Positions 15,917 through 26,134 of a DNA stretch of 59,885 nt are shown piece after piece. Location of the stretch: the NCBI GenBank assembly GCA_900197625.1, contig FZLS01000010.1, positions 1-59,885 on the forward strand, read 5' to 3'. The translations under genes were made by a program, and so were the position numbers. Within the stretch, counting starts at the first letter, position 1, and each line of letters starts with the position of its first letter. The notes beneath the pieces are model-generated. The model worked only from the letters and a program-made list of their open reading frames with translations. It was not told the DNA's origin and did not search any database. This DNA is from Rhodobacteraceae bacterium Water-Bin34. Its GTDB lineage: Bacteria > Pseudomonadota > Alphaproteobacteria > Rhodobacterales > Rhodobacteraceae.

Positions 15917-17125
15917 ATGGTTTGGATCTTAGGCACCTTAGCCTGTTTGATATTTATAGGTTTGATCGCAAGATCGATAGTTGCACCACGTGATTTAGAC
16001 TTAGGTGTCGCATCAAAAGATTTGCTCATCTACAAAGATCAATTAGTTGAAGTTGAGAAAGATATAGAAAAGGGAGTTCTAAGCAAATCTGAAAGTGACG
16101 CCGCAAGAATTGAAGTTTCAAGAAGAATTCTTTTAGCAGACAAAAGATCTAAAATTGAGAAACAAACTTCAAGTAATTCCCAAAATCATAACAAAATTAT
16201 TACTTTTATCATTTTAATTTTCATTTTAGCAGGGTCTTTAAGTATTTATGCATTTTTGGGCAATCCAAGACTTCCAGATATGCCATTGCAAACTAGGCTG
16301 GCTGAAATAAAAGAATTACGTTCACAAAGAATTAGTCAAGAAGAAGCAGAGTTACTTGTTCCAGATGAAATTATTGAAGCTCCAAGTGATTATTTAGCAT
16401 TGGTTTCAAAGCTACGAGATGCGATGAAAGAACGACCAAATGATATGCAAGGATTAAGATTACTTGCTTTACATGAATTTAGACTGGGCAAATATCGTTC
16501 TGCTCGCAAAGCACATTTGAAAATAATTAATGTTTTAGGTGATACTGCTACAGCAAAAGATTTGATAGATTTTGCTGAAGTCATGATTGTTGCAACAAAT
16601 GGATATGTTTCACCAGAAGCAGAATTCATACTAAGGCGTGGATTGGAGATGAAGCCAAATGATGGCCGAGCTCGTTATTATTCAGGCTTATCAATGGCAC
16701 AATCTGGTCGACCAGATGTCACACTACGACTTTGGGAAAATCTTTTAGATGAAGGGCCGGATGATGCCCCTTGGGTACCTTTAATTAAAGAACAAATAGT
16801 TGATGTCGCACGTTTAGTTGGAGTAAATTTAGCTCAAGATCAGTTACCTGGACCGACATCCGAACAAATCAATTCTGCTGGAAATATGTCCGATGTAGAT
16901 CGCAAAGAAATGATACAAGGTATGGTTTCAAGTTTAAGTAACAGACTAGCCAATGAAGGTGGGACAGTAAATGAATGGGCTCGATTAATTCGGGCATTAG
17001 GTGTATTAGGTGAGACTGCAAATGCTTCCAAAATATGGATAGAAGCACAGACTATATTTGGTAGAAATAGTTCAGATATAGAAATATTACGAGAAGCGGC
17101 AAGAGCAGCAAAGGTTTCTCAATGA
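15917..17125 (+). CDS. ccmI: cytochrome c-type biogenesis protein CcmI
   Basis: Membrane protein (402 residues) of the System I cytochrome c maturation machinery; it presents apocytochrome c to the CcmFH heme ligation complex. Seen: N-terminal membrane segment (about 3-20), a basic coiled-coil loop (YKDQLVEVEKDIEKGVLS) typical of the CcmI family, a second membrane segment at about 94-114, then a periplasmic region with TPR-like helical repeats to the end. ATG 17122 of ruvX overlaps its stop by 4 bases. The other ccm genes are not in the window. Confidence 0.9.
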   Translation: MVWILGTLACLIFIGLIARSIVAPRDLDLGVASKDLLIYKDQLVEVEKDIEKGVLSKSESDAARIEVSRRILLADKRSKIEKQTSSNSQNHNKIITFIILIFILAGSLSIYAFLGNPRLPDMPLQTRLAEIKELRSQRISQEEAELLVPDEIIEAPSDYLALVSKLRDAMKERPNDMQGLRLLALHEFRLGKYRSARKAHLKIINVLGDTATAKDLIDFAEVMIVATNGYVSPEAEFILRRGLEMKPNDGRARYYSGLSMAQSGRPDVTLRLWENLLDEGPDDAPWVPLIKEQIVDVARLVGVNLAQDQLPGPTSEQINSAGNMSDVDRKEMIQGMVSSLSNRLANEGGTVNEWARLIRALGVLGETANASKIWIEAQTIFGRNSSDIEILREAARAAKVSQ

Positions 17126-17592
17126 GTTGTCATAATAATTTCATAGAGTTTGTGTCTCTATTACCCCGATTTAAATCTCTGATTGGCTTGGATTTAGGTA
17201 CTAAAACTATAGGTATCGCGGTTTCGGATACCCTCTGGTCAGTTGCAACACCACGAGAAACAATAAAGCGAAAAAAGTTTGGACTCGATTGCGATGCATT
17301 AGATATTATTTTCAACTCAACAGATACAGGTGGAATAATACTCGGACTTCCTATGAATATGGACGGTAGTGAAGGTCCTAGATGCCAAGCCACAAGAGCT
17401 TTTGCAAGAAACTTGTCATTAAGGTGTCCAATCCCAATTGCTTTTTGGGACGAGAGGTTATCGAGTATAGCAGCTGAACGAGCGATGTTGGAAGCCGATA
17501 TGAGTAGAGCAAAACGTGCCGATAATATTGACCATGTAGCAGCAAGTTTCATATTACAGGGTGCATTAGATCGTATTGGGAATATTTTATAA
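17122..17592 (+). CDS. ruvX: putative pre-16S rRNA nuclease YqgF/RuvX
   Basis: RNase H-fold nuclease of the YqgF family (156 residues), implicated in 5'-end maturation of 16S rRNA. Motifs: GLDLGTKTIGIAVSD with the first catalytic Asp, GIILGLPMNMDGSEG, and WDERLSS, followed by NIDHVAASFILQ with the last acidic residue. An N-terminal extension of about 15 residues precedes the fold. Coupled to ccmI by an ATGA overlap and to the DUF1289 gene by TAATG, so the three genes form one operon. Confidence 0.92.
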   Translation: MSCHNNFIEFVSLLPRFKSLIGLDLGTKTIGIAVSDTLWSVATPRETIKRKKFGLDCDALDIIFNSTDTGGIILGLPMNMDGSEGPRCQATRAFARNLSLRCPIPIAFWDERLSSIAAERAMLEADMSRAKRADNIDHVAASFILQGALDRIGNIL

Positions 17593-17810
17593 TGGATGAA
17601 GTCTGGAAACGAGAAGAAGTTGAAAGTCCCTGTGTAAAACTTTGTATTATTCACAAAGAAAGCGGGCTTTGTATGGGCTGTTATCGTAATGGATTAGAAA
17701 TATCACAATGGTCAATTATGAGTTCAGAAGAAAGAAAACTTAAGATGCAAGAGTTACCAAGTCGAGCAGGAAAAGTTCGAGGTAAAAGGCGCAAAATAAG
17801 AAAAATTTAA
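17592..17810 (+). CDS. DUF1289 domain-containing protein
   Basis: Small (72 residues) cysteine-motif protein: SPCVKLCIIHKESGLCMGCYR gives the four-cysteine pattern of DUF1289 (C-x3-C-x8-C-x2-C), followed by EISQWSIMSSEERK. The cysteines probably bind zinc or an Fe-S cluster; function is unknown. The very basic C-terminus (GKRRKIRKI) could contact nucleic acid. The ATG overlaps the ruvX stop by one base; the TAA stop is shared through a TTAA with the convergent TauE gene. Confidence 0.88.
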   Translation: MDEVWKREEVESPCVKLCIIHKESGLCMGCYRNGLEISQWSIMSSEERKLKMQELPSRAGKVRGKRRKIRKI

Positions 17811-18643
17811 GAACTATAAACCTTATAAAGCATATTAAACGCCACACTTATTAAAAAAAATGCAAATGTTCTTTTTAAAACCAAAACATTTAACCTATGA
17901 GCTAAATTTGCTCCAATAGGTGCAGTCAATATTGTCATCGAAATTATAATAAAAAAAGCGGGCAAATTTACATAACCTATCGTCAAAGGTGGTAAACTTC
18001 CTGAAGGTGGATTAGTGAACAGGAATCCAATGGTGCTAGGGAAAGCTATTGCGAGACCAAATCCTGCACCAGTAGCCACAGCTTTATGAATTTTGATATT
18101 ATGCAAAGTCATCAAAGGTACCGCCAAGCTCCCCCCTCCAATGCCCATTAAAACTGATAGAAACCCAACAACCGTGCTTATGATATTTCGAGTGAACCCA
18201 ACTGGCATTTGAAACCCTAAGCTCCAATTGCTCTTAGAAAATGCCATATACAGACCAATTATAATCCCTAACAAACCAAATATAATAGTTAAAGTATCAG
18301 TATGAAGCTTGGCTGCAATAAATACACCAATAACTGCGCCTAATATTATTCCAGGAGACCATAATTTTAAAATAATCCATTCTACCATTTTCTTTTTGTG
18401 ATGACTTAGAACTGATCTAATGGATGTAAAAACAATAGTAGCAAGTGAAGTGGCAACACAAATTTGCATGAGTTGCGAATTTGCATAGCCCAAAGAAGTG
18501 AACACATAGAAAAAAGCCGGTACAAGAACTATCCCACCACCAACTCCAAGTAAGCCTGCTAATATGCCAGCAAATGCACCAACTATTAATAATAAAATTA
18601 TTGTTGGCAAAAATATTAAGATATTTTCCACATAATCATCCAA
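17807..18643 (-). CDS. TauE/SafE family sulfite/anion exporter
   Basis: Integral membrane protein of 278 residues with about eight hydrophobic segments. Two internally repeated glycine-rich loops, LLGVGGGIVLVPAFF near residues 32-46 and LMGIGGGSLAVPLMT near 165-179, are the family signature. Members export sulfite, sulfoacetate or related organic anions; the substrate is not deducible here. The longest frame starts at TTG 18643; a GTG at 18631 with GGA upstream is an alternative. It follows dusA by 21 bases on the same strand and ends in a shared TTAA with the convergent DUF1289 gene. Confidence 0.85.
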   Translation of the reverse strand: MDDYVENILIFLPTIILLLIVGAFAGILAGLLGVGGGIVLVPAFFYVFTSLGYANSQLMQICVATSLATIVFTSIRSVLSHHKKKMVEWIILKLWSPGIILGAVIGVFIAAKLHTDTLTIIFGLLGIIIGLYMAFSKSNWSLGFQMPVGFTRNIISTVVGFLSVLMGIGGGSLAVPLMTLHNIKIHKAVATGAGFGLAIAFPSTIGFLFTNPPSGSLPPLTIGYVNLPAFFIIISMTILTAPIGANLAHRLNVLVLKRTFAFFLISVAFNMLYKVYSS

Positions 18644-18664
18644 ATCATTATTTAATTCTCATTC

Positions 18665-19654
18665 TCAAATATTCTGTTTTTCTAAAGCATTTTTTAATGC
18701 ATTTTGGATTACTTCAATACCAGCACCTTTTTTATATGCTTCGTCTGATAATGTTCTTTTCCAAACCTTTGCCCCACTTTGACCTGAGAACAAACCTAGC
18801 ATATGTCGTGTAATTTGATTTAATCGGCCCCCAGAATCTAAATGATTTTGTATGTATGGTAGCATTTCATTTATTATTTCAGTAACTGATTTTTTTTTAA
18901 TATTAGCGTCATATAAACTATCTGCATTTCCTAGGATTTCCATAGGATTATGATATGCAAATCTACCAATCATAACTCCGTCCAAACCCTTATTAATTTC
19001 GGCAACTGCCTGATTAAACGTTTGTAAACCTCCATTTAAAATAACTTCTATTTCAGGTCGATCCTTTTTAATTTTATGGACTAAATTATAATCTAATGGA
19101 GGAACATCTCGGTTTTGTTTGGGTGAAAGGCCACTGAGCCATGCTTTACGTGCATGAATTGCAAAAGAATTAACGCCACTTTGAGATACTTTATCTATGA
19201 AATCAGGTAATATTTCCTTTGGATCTTGTTCATCAACACCAATTCGACATTTTACAGTTATTTCTGCACCCGTTGATGCTTCTAACATAGCGCTCACACA
19301 TTCACTGACTAACTCAGGCTCTTTCATTAAACATGCACCAAATCTACCAGATTGAACACGATCTGATGGACATCCAATATTAATATTTATCTCATCATAT
19401 CCAGCGTCACATCCTAGTCGAGTGGCTTGTGCAAGTTGATAAGGATCTGAGCCCCCAATCTGCAAAGCGATCGAATGTTCAGCCTGGTTGAACTCCAACA
19501 ATCTATCAGCATCACCATGGATTAATGCAGGAGCCGTAACCATTTCAGTATAGAGCAATACATTTTTCGAAATTAATCTGTGAAGATAGCGACAATGCCT
19601 ATCTGTCCAATCCATCATTGGAGCCACAGAGAATGTTCTATCTATTTGCTTCAC
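18665..19654 (-). CDS. dusA: tRNA-dihydrouridine(20/20a) synthase DusA
   Basis: FMN enzyme that reduces uridine 20/20a in the tRNA D-loop using NADPH. 329 residues. Motifs: APMMDWTDRHCRYLHR at the N-terminus (DusA class), INIGCPSDRVQSGRFGACLM near 92-111 with the catalytic Cys in GACLM, and FAIHARKAWLSGLSPKQNR with the substrate-binding His-Ala-Arg-Lys. The start is GTG at 19654 with AGG six bases upstream; the overlapping ATG is out of frame. Followed by the TauE-type transporter gene. Confidence 0.95.
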   Translation of the reverse strand: MKQIDRTFSVAPMMDWTDRHCRYLHRLISKNVLLYTEMVTAPALIHGDADRLLEFNQAEHSIALQIGGSDPYQLAQATRLGCDAGYDEININIGCPSDRVQSGRFGACLMKEPELVSECVSAMLEASTGAEITVKCRIGVDEQDPKEILPDFIDKVSQSGVNSFAIHARKAWLSGLSPKQNRDVPPLDYNLVHKIKKDRPEIEVILNGGLQTFNQAVAEINKGLDGVMIGRFAYHNPMEILGNADSLYDANIKKKSVTEIINEMLPYIQNHLDSGGRLNQITRHMLGLFSGQSGAKVWKRTLSDEAYKKGAGIEVIQNALKNALEKQNI

Positions 19655-19765
19655 ATCAAACCTACTTGAAATTAGTCTTTTTAAATATTTCTAATCTTAA
19701 TAATAATACCATAAAAATTAACAAATATAACTATAACAATTTTAAAGAATTTACCTTTTCCAAAA

Positions 19766-20512
19766 TTATGATCTTGTTGAATGAACTGCCTGGCCAAATG
19801 CTTCGAAAAGGGGTTTAGAAACGGAGTCTTTTAAAGCATTCCATTCAGGATGCCATTGAACAGCATATGCAAAATTTAATGCATCTTTTATTCTAATTGC
19901 TTCGGGGGTTCCATCTGTAGCATGACCTTCAATAATTATTCTTTCGCCAGCTCTTTTAATACCTTGACCATGAAGAGAATTTGTTACGATTTTTTTTGCA
20001 CCAAAGATTTTTTCAAAATGCCCACCCTTTAATAAGCTCACTTCATGACGCATCGCAAATTTTTCTTCTATTGTTCCGTCTGGAGGCATACGATGATTCA
20101 TTCTACCGGGCAAATTATTAATCTCTGGATAAAGTGAGCCTCCAAATGCAACATTGAATTCTTGAAATCCCCTACAAATGCCCAAAATTGGTATTTCTTT
20201 TTCAACGCATGCACGCACTAAAGGCAGAGAAACAGCGTCTCGGTTAAGATCAAATTGGCCATGTTCTAGTGTCTCTTCTTCTCCGTATTCTTCAGGATGA
20301 ATATTCGGCCTAGCTCCTGTCAAAAGAATTCCATCAAAATTTTCACAAATTTCATTTGTATCACACAGTTCAGGGATACCTGGAAAAATTACAGGGAAAA
20401 CTTTAGACACATCATAAAGAGCTTCTAGGTTTGAAGTTCCAGCTAATTGTACAGGATAGGAGTCATCCACGAGATAAGAGTTCGAAATAACCCCAACAAT
20501 TGGGCGTTTCAT
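19766..20512 (-). CDS. class I glutamine amidotransferase-like (PuuD/gamma-Glu-GABA hydrolase family)
   Basis: Peptidase C26-type amidase, 248 residues from ATG 20512, which has AGGA six bases upstream (an in-frame TTG two codons earlier is unlikely). Catalytic cysteine in GICRGFQEFNVAFGGSLYPEI and His/Glu in YAVQWHPEW complete the triad. RPIVGVISNSY at the start and GILLTGARPNIHPEEYG fit the gamma-glutamyl-GABA hydrolase group rather than a biosynthetic glutaminase. No other putrescine-degradation genes are nearby, so the substrate is open. A terminator of the preceding glcB-glcG unit lies upstream, so it has its own promoter in the gap 20513-20577. Confidence 0.82.
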   Translation of the reverse strand: MKRPIVGVISNSYLVDDSYPVQLAGTSNLEALYDVSKVFPVIFPGIPELCDTNEICENFDGILLTGARPNIHPEEYGEEETLEHGQFDLNRDAVSLPLVRACVEKEIPILGICRGFQEFNVAFGGSLYPEINNLPGRMNHRMPPDGTIEEKFAMRHEVSLLKGGHFEKIFGAKKIVTNSLHGQGIKRAGERIIIEGHATDGTPEAIRIKDALNFAYAVQWHPEWNALKDSVSKPLFEAFGQAVHSTRS

Positions 20513-20577
20513 AAGCAATCCTGTTAAATATAAATATCGTTTAGTAATACTTATTACTTATATTTAAAGAATTACAG

Positions 20578-20616
20578 TATAAAAATGCTCAAGATAATCT
20601 TTATCGTCTTGAGCAT
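20578..20616 (-). terminator. rho-independent terminator of glcB-glcG
   Basis: A perfect 10-bp inverted repeat ATGCTCAAGA / TCTTGAGCAT (20585-20594 and 20607-20616) with a 12-base loop. On the minus strand it is followed by TTTTATACTG. It lies 20 bases after the glcG stop. Confidence 0.87.
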
Positions 20617-20636
20617 AAAAGTTAGGTTCATAAGAC

Positions 20637-21065
20637 TTATGCTGAAACATTAAACCCAGATAATTTAATACCAGCTACTGCCGCTATTGTATCATTTTCA
20701 GATGTATCACCTGTGACTCCAACAGCACCAATAATACTATCATTGTCATCCTTAACCAAAACTCCACCACTAACTGGTGTAAATCTGCCGTTAAAAGATA
20801 CGCTCAAAGCATTTACAAAATACGCTTGTTGCTCTGCTCTTTCCATTATAGCTGACGAAGGAATTCCCATCATAATAGCAGCATGCGCTTTGCCATCAGC
20901 AAGCTTAAAACGTCCTGGAGATGCCCCATCTGATCGCTCAAATGCTTTTATATTTCCACCTGTATCCAATACAACAACTGATAAAGGTTGCATTTTTTCC
21001 TTTATTCCTTCTTGAAGAATATTATCAATAATTTCTTTAGCTTTAGCTAATGATATAGACGTCAT
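20637..21065 (-). CDS. glcG: GlcG/HbpS family heme-binding-like protein
   Basis: Small protein (142 residues) of the GlcG/HbpS (DUF336) family, usually found beside glycolate and glyoxylate genes; some members bind heme. Typical stretches are PLSVVVLDTGGNIKAFERSDGA and GAVGVTGDTSENDTIAAVAG. It starts 5 bases after the malate synthase stop with AAAGG before the ATG, so it is co-transcribed with glcB. The biochemical role of GlcG is not established; the neighbour supports a link to glyoxylate metabolism. Confidence 0.85.
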   Translation of the reverse strand: MTSISLAKAKEIIDNILQEGIKEKMQPLSVVVLDTGGNIKAFERSDGASPGRFKLADGKAHAAIMMGIPSSAIMERAEQQAYFVNALSVSFNGRFTPVSGGVLVKDDNDSIIGAVGVTGDTSENDTIAAVAGIKLSGFNVSA

Positions 21066-21070
21066 TTTAT

Positions 21071-23200
21071 TTAACCTTTAAGTTCTAATCTTCGCGCATG
21101 TAAAACAGGTTCAGTGTATCCAGATGGTTGAATTGCACCCTTAAATACAAGATCACATGCTGCTTGGAATGCTATAGAGGTAAAATTTGGGGACATTGGG
21201 TTATATTTTGGATCATTTGCATTCTGAGAATCCACAACACCTGCCATTCTTTGCAAAATTTGCATTACCTCTTCTGGTGTAACGACACCATGATGGAGCC
21301 AATTAGCTATATGTTGTGCTGAAATGCGGCACGTTGCACGATCTTCCATTAGACCTACATTATTTATATCTGGAACTTTAGAACATCCAATACCTTGATC
21401 AATCCATCGAACAACATATCCTAAAATACCTTGTGCATTATTTTCTATTTCACGTGTTATTTCATCATTTGACCAATTTTGCCCCTGAGAGATAGGAAAT
21501 TGTAAAATAGTATCAACAGAAGCTCGTTTGCCACCTTTTTGTATTTCATTCTGGCGCTCAAAAACATCAACTTTATGATAATGCATTGCGTGTAAAGTTG
21601 CAGCAGTTGGTGAAGGCACCCAAGCACAATTTGCACCAGATTCTGGATGTGCCACTTTTTGCTCCATCATATCTGACATATTATCAGGAACCGCCCACAT
21701 TCCCTTTCCAATTTGTGCTTTTCCTTGCAAACCACATGCTAAACCAACATCAACATTTTGATCTTCGTAAGCTGCAATCCAAGGTTGCTTTTTAATCTCA
21801 TCTTTTCGCAAAAATGGACCCGCTTCCATCGAAGTATGAATTTCATCTCCAGTGCGATCAAGAAATCCTGTGTTTATAAATGCAACACGATTTTTTGCTG
21901 CACGAATACATTCTTTTAAATTTACTGTAGTACGTCTTTCTTCATCCATAATACCAATTTTGACGGTGTACTGTGGCAATCCTAAAGCTTTTTCAACTTC
22001 AGTAAAAATTTCATCTGTGAATGCAACTTCTTCTGGTCCATGCATTTTTGGTTTAACTATATAAACTGACCCAGTGATAGAATTTCCTGACTTTCGATCT
22101 AGATCATGCATTGCTATTGCAACCGTAAACATCGCATCCATGAAACCTTCACCAATTTCATTACCTTGTTTATCCAAAATAGCTGGGTTAGTCATTAGAT
22201 GACCAACGTTGCGAACCAACATTAATGCTCTTCCTTTGAGCTGAAATTGTGATCCCTTTGGAGAAATATATTGACGATCTGGCAGGAGCCTACGTCTAAG
22301 AGTTTTTCCATTTTTTGAAAGATTACAGGTTAAATCTCGCTTCATCAATCCAAGCCAATTTGAGTAAGCTAGTATCTTGTCTTCTGCATCAACAGCTGCA
22401 ACACTATCTTCGCAATCCATTATTGCTGATAACGCACTTTCTAAAATAACATCAGCAATACCCGCTTTGTCTGCTTTACCGATTGGAGTTTCTTTGTTGA
22501 AATACAGTTCAACATGTAAATTGTTGTTTTTTAGTAAAATACCCTCTGGCGCATTAGCTTTTTCTCGATAACCAACAAACTGTTCTGGCTTTTGCAATTT
22601 TTTCCCATCAATTAAAAGTTCGCCATTTAGGACTATATAATTAGTTGCATCTGCATGTGAAAAGCCAATAATAGGGAAAGTTTCATCCAAAAAATTCTTA
22701 GAATAAGCAATAACTTCTGCACCACGTGCAGGGTCATAATTTTTTGACTGTGAGGTGCTTCCCAATACATCAGTTCCATAAACACAGTCATATAATGACC
22801 CAAAGCGAGCATTTGCCGCATTTAGTGCAAATCGCGCGTTAGTAATCGGTACAACTAACTGTGGACCAGCGATATGTGCAATTTCATTGTCGACATTAGA
22901 TGTTTCTATTTCAAAATCAGGACCTTCATCTACTAGATAATCTATAGATTTTAAAAAACTTTTATAAATATTTGAGTCGAATTTTTTACCACGCTGTTCA
23001 ATATGCCAACTATCAATTTTTTGTTTTATATCTTTTCGTTTTTGCAATAACTCTAAGTTTTTTGGACCTAATTTATTTACAAGATCAGACAAACCTTTCC
23101 AAAAATCATCAGACGAGATATCAATTCCAGGCAATGCTTTCGCCTCGACAAATTCAATTAATTTATCATCTACTTTTAATCCAAATTTTTCAGTTCGCAT
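21071..23200 (-). CDS. glcB: malate synthase G
   Basis: Condenses glyoxylate with acetyl-CoA to malate. 709 residues from ATG 23200, close to the E. coli enzyme (723). The ATG has GGAG nine bases upstream; an in-frame TTG at 23215 lies inside that ribosome site and is rejected. Family motifs: [40 protein letters not shown] with metal-coordinating acidic residues, [20 protein letters not shown] and [21 protein letters not shown]. No isocitrate lyase gene is nearby, so glyoxylate probably comes from glycolate or purines. Operon with glcG; divergent from pepN. Confidence 0.97.
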   Translation of the reverse strand: MRTEKFGLKVDDKLIEFVEAKALPGIDISSDDFWKGLSDLVNKLGPKNLELLQKRKDIKQKIDSWHIEQRGKKFDSNIYKSFLKSIDYLVDEGPDFEIETSNVDNEIAHIAGPQLVVPITNARFALNAANARFGSLYDCVYGTDVLGSTSQSKNYDPARGAEVIAYSKNFLDETFPIIGFSHADATNYIVLNGELLIDGKKLQKPEQFVGYREKANAPEGILLKNNNLHVELYFNKETPIGKADKAGIADVILESALSAIMDCEDSVAAVDAEDKILAYSNWLGLMKRDLTCNLSKNGKTLRRRLLPDRQYISPKGSQFQLKGRALMLVRNVGHLMTNPAILDKQGNEIGEGFMDAMFTVAIAMHDLDRKSGNSITGSVYIVKPKMHGPEEVAFTDEIFTEVEKALGLPQYTVKIGIMDEERRTTVNLKECIRAAKNRVAFINTGFLDRTGDEIHTSMEAGPFLRKDEIKKQPWIAAYEDQNVDVGLACGLQGKAQIGKGMWAVPDNMSDMMEQKVAHPESGANCAWVPSPTAATLHAMHYHKVDVFERQNEIQKGGKRASVDTILQFPISQGQNWSNDEITREIENNAQGILGYVVRWIDQGIGCSKVPDINNVGLMEDRATCRISAQHIANWLHHGVVTPEEVMQILQRMAGVVDSQNANDPKYNPMSPNFTSIAFQAACDLVFKGAIQPSGYTEPVLHARRLELKG

Positions 23201-23371
23201 AATGTTAATCTCCAATTTAACAGGCCTTCAATAACCAGATTGTTGATGAAAAGTAAAAATTATTATTAAAAACTTATATCATATCAAAACATAGCTATTG
23301 GTCAGTTAATATTACCAATTATAAAAGGCAAGCAAATTCTATTCCTTGGTTCCAAACCTTTAAGTATGCAA

Positions 23372-23381
23372 TGGTATACAA
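23372..23381. promoter_or_regulatory. candidate GntR-type operator between glcB and pepN
   Basis: TGGTATACAA is one base from the perfect palindrome TTGTATACAA seen in operators of FadR-subfamily GntR regulators. It sits in the 246-base divergent gap, 65 bases before pepN and about 170 before glcB. No regulator gene is next to it. Weak, single-site evidence. Confidence 0.25.
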
Positions 23382-23446
23382 AATTTTCCCTTGCAGTCTA
23401 GTGATAATTCCACACAGGTTAACACATTCATTCCGGAGATAACAAA

Positions 23447-26005
23447 ATGAACTCAAATAAAGCAACACAAATATTATTATCTGATTATGAAGAACCTGCT
23501 TTTTGGGTTGAAAGTGTTGATCTATTTTTCAGATTAAACCCAACAAATACGCGGGTTAAATCTAAGATCAAGTTTGTAATTAACCCCAAAAGGGTTGATG
23601 GTCCCCATGCACTTGAACTTGACGGCCGGATGCTTAAATTAATTTCTGCGGGTATAAATGATGAAAAATTAAACTTGGGTCAGATAGATATAAATTCTGA
23701 AGGTTTGGTTGTTCCACATGATATTATTCCTCAAGAAAGTTTTACATGGGCTTGCGAAGTTGAAATAAACCCTGAAGCGAATACAGCTTTGGAAGGGTTA
23801 TATATTTCCAATGGAATGTACTGTACTCAATGTGAGGCAGAAGGCTTTCGAAAAATCACATATTACCCTGACAGGCCAGATGTTATGGCTTTATTTAACG
23901 TAACCATTGAAAGTGAACACCCTACCCTTCTTTCAAATGGGAACAAAATAAGCCATGGAAAATGGCAAGACCCATGGGTTAAGCCTGCTTATTTATTTGC
24001 TCTGGTTGCAGGAGATTTAGTATCATTCGATGATACATTCACAACTATGAATGGCCGTAAAGTTGATTTGCAAATTTTCGTTAGGAATGGTGATCAAAGT
24101 AAATGTGAATATGCGATGGACGCATTAAAGAGGTCAATGAAATGGGATGAGGAAATTTACAAAAGGGAATATGATTTAGATCTATTTATGATTGTAGCTG
24201 TCGATGATTTTAATATGGGCGCAATGGAAAACAAAGGATTAAATATTTTTAATTCTAAATATGTTCTGGCCAGCCAAGAAACGGCGACTGATAGAGATTT
24301 TGAGCTCATTGAAGGTATTATTGCTCACGAATATTTTCATAATTGGACTGGAAACCGAATAACTTGCAAAAACTGGTTTCAATTGTGCCTAAAGGAAGGC
24401 TTGACAGTATTCCGCGATCAGCAATTTAGTGGTGACCAACGCTCCCATTCAGTCAAAAGAATTGAAGATGTTATACAGCTACGCGCCAGACAATTTAGAG
24501 AAGATGCAGGACCTTTAGCTCACCCGTGCAGGCCAGAAAAGTATTTTGAAATAAATAACTTTTACACATCAACAGTATATGAAAAAGGTTCAGAAATAAT
24601 TGGAATGCTAAAACTATTAGTTGGAGATAAATCTTACTACCAAGCATTAGAGCTTTATTTTAACAGACACGATGGTGAAGCTTGCACTATTGAAGATTGG
24701 ATAAAAGTATTTGAAGACACTTGTAAAATTGATCTTAATCAATTCAAATTATGGTATACACAAAGTGGAACACCAAAGGTTTCTGTAAAAGAAAGCTACA
24801 ATAATGGCACACTTGAATTAACTTTTACGCAAGATTTAAACCCTTCTAAAAACCGTAAAGATAAATTGCCACAAGTAATACCAATTAGAGCCGGATTTAT
24901 AGGTTCAAACGGAAAAGAAATATTACCTGAAGTTGTTTTAAATTTACACAAAAAAACCCAAACATTTCATTTTAAAGCAAACCATAAACCAGTTGTTTCA
25001 ATCTTGAGAGGATTTTCAGCTCCCATAATCTTAGATCGAGAAATTGATATCAAAAGTCAAATATTTTTATTTAAAAATGATACAGATACATTTAACAAGT
25101 GGGAAGCTGGGCGTAATATTTCAATCGATTTATTAATATCAGATATTAACGGGCATTCTTTTAACTCTGCACCTTATTTAGAAATTCTCTCAAACTTGAT
25201 AGATGATGAAAGTTTAGACCCAGCATATCGTTCTCTTTTATTAACTTTACCATCTCAAGAAACAATTGCTCAAACAATATTTGATAATGGAGGTATTCCT
25301 GATCCTGATAAAATCCTTCTTGCATTAGAAAAACTCGAGTTAAGTATAGCTAAAAAATTAATTAATCAATTAACAAATTTATACAGAAATTTATCAATTC
25401 AATCTGCTCATACTACCGATGCCAAAGCTGCTGGACAAAGATCATTACGCAACACAGCTTTAGGATATATAACAAAAGTAGATGATGGGAACACAGCGTT
25501 TCAACAATTCAAAACTGCAAACAACATGACTGAGCAACTTGCATCACTTGGATTTACAATCAAATCAAACAAAAAAAATAGCTGCATAGAAGATTTTTAT
25601 ACTCAATGGAATTCAGATGCACTTGTTTTGGATAAATGGTTTGCAATTCAAATTTTATATTCACGGCAATCAGATGTACTCAAAATTGCGAAAGCATTAT
25701 CATCTCATGTTGACTTTAATTGGAAAAATCCAAACCGTTTCCGTAGTCTTATTGGGTCCTTTGCGATGTCCCCCTCTGCTTTTCACCTAAAAGATGGCTC
25801 AGGTTATGAGTTTGTATCAGATTGGCTAATCAAATTAGATCAGATAAATCCTCAAACAGCTGCACGAATGTGCGGAGTATTTGAGACTTGGAAGCGCTAT
25901 GATAAAAGTCGTCAAACATTGATGACTACTCAATTACGCAAAATTCAAGCTTTTGATAATTTATCCAAAGATTCATTAGAAATTGTAAATAAAATACTAG
26001 AATAA
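23447..26005 (+). CDS. pepN: aminopeptidase N (M1 family)
   Basis: Zinc aminopeptidase that removes N-terminal residues from peptides in the cytoplasm. 852 residues, the length of the gammaproteobacterial-type PepN. GAMEN motif at 258-262 (N-terminus recognition), zinc motif HEYFH at 294-298 with the third ligand Glu317 in LKEGLTVFRDQQF, and the C-terminal alpha-solenoid region. CGGAG lies 8 bases before the ATG. Monocistronic by context: divergent from glcB, and 129 bases before gatB. Confidence 0.97.
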   Translation: MNSNKATQILLSDYEEPAFWVESVDLFFRLNPTNTRVKSKIKFVINPKRVDGPHALELDGRMLKLISAGINDEKLNLGQIDINSEGLVVPHDIIPQESFTWACEVEINPEANTALEGLYISNGMYCTQCEAEGFRKITYYPDRPDVMALFNVTIESEHPTLLSNGNKISHGKWQDPWVKPAYLFALVAGDLVSFDDTFTTMNGRKVDLQIFVRNGDQSKCEYAMDALKRSMKWDEEIYKREYDLDLFMIVAVDDFNMGAMENKGLNIFNSKYVLASQETATDRDFELIEGIIAHEYFHNWTGNRITCKNWFQLCLKEGLTVFRDQQFSGDQRSHSVKRIEDVIQLRARQFREDAGPLAHPCRPEKYFEINNFYTSTVYEKGSEIIGMLKLLVGDKSYYQALELYFNRHDGEACTIEDWIKVFEDTCKIDLNQFKLWYTQSGTPKVSVKESYNNGTLELTFTQDLNPSKNRKDKLPQVIPIRAGFIGSNGKEILPEVVLNLHKKTQTFHFKANHKPVVSILRGFSAPIILDREIDIKSQIFLFKNDTDTFNKWEAGRNISIDLLISDINGHSFNSAPYLEILSNLIDDESLDPAYRSLLLTLPSQETIAQTIFDNGGIPDPDKILLALEKLELSIAKKLINQLTNLYRNLSIQSAHTTDAKAAGQRSLRNTALGYITKVDDGNTAFQQFKTANNMTEQLASLGFTIKSNKKNSCIEDFYTQWNSDALVLDKWFAIQILYSRQSDVLKIAKALSSHVDFNWKNPNRFRSLIGSFAMSPSAFHLKDGSGYEFVSDWLIKLDQINPQTAARMCGVFETWKRYDKSRQTLMTTQLRKIQAFDNLSKDSLEIVNKILE

Positions 26006-26134
26006 TTGAAAATTAAAATATCTCTGATTTGATATATAGCAATTAATAAATTGAGAATTTCATAAACTTTTCACACTTGCTCATCTGCTCGTGTCGCCTT
26101 AAAACACATCGCAGTTATTTCGGGAAAATAAACC

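Noticed and set aside
16390..17654. Long minus ORFs antisense to ccmI and ruvX (including 174 codons)
   Set aside because: Opposite strand of well-supported operon genes; no independent signals.
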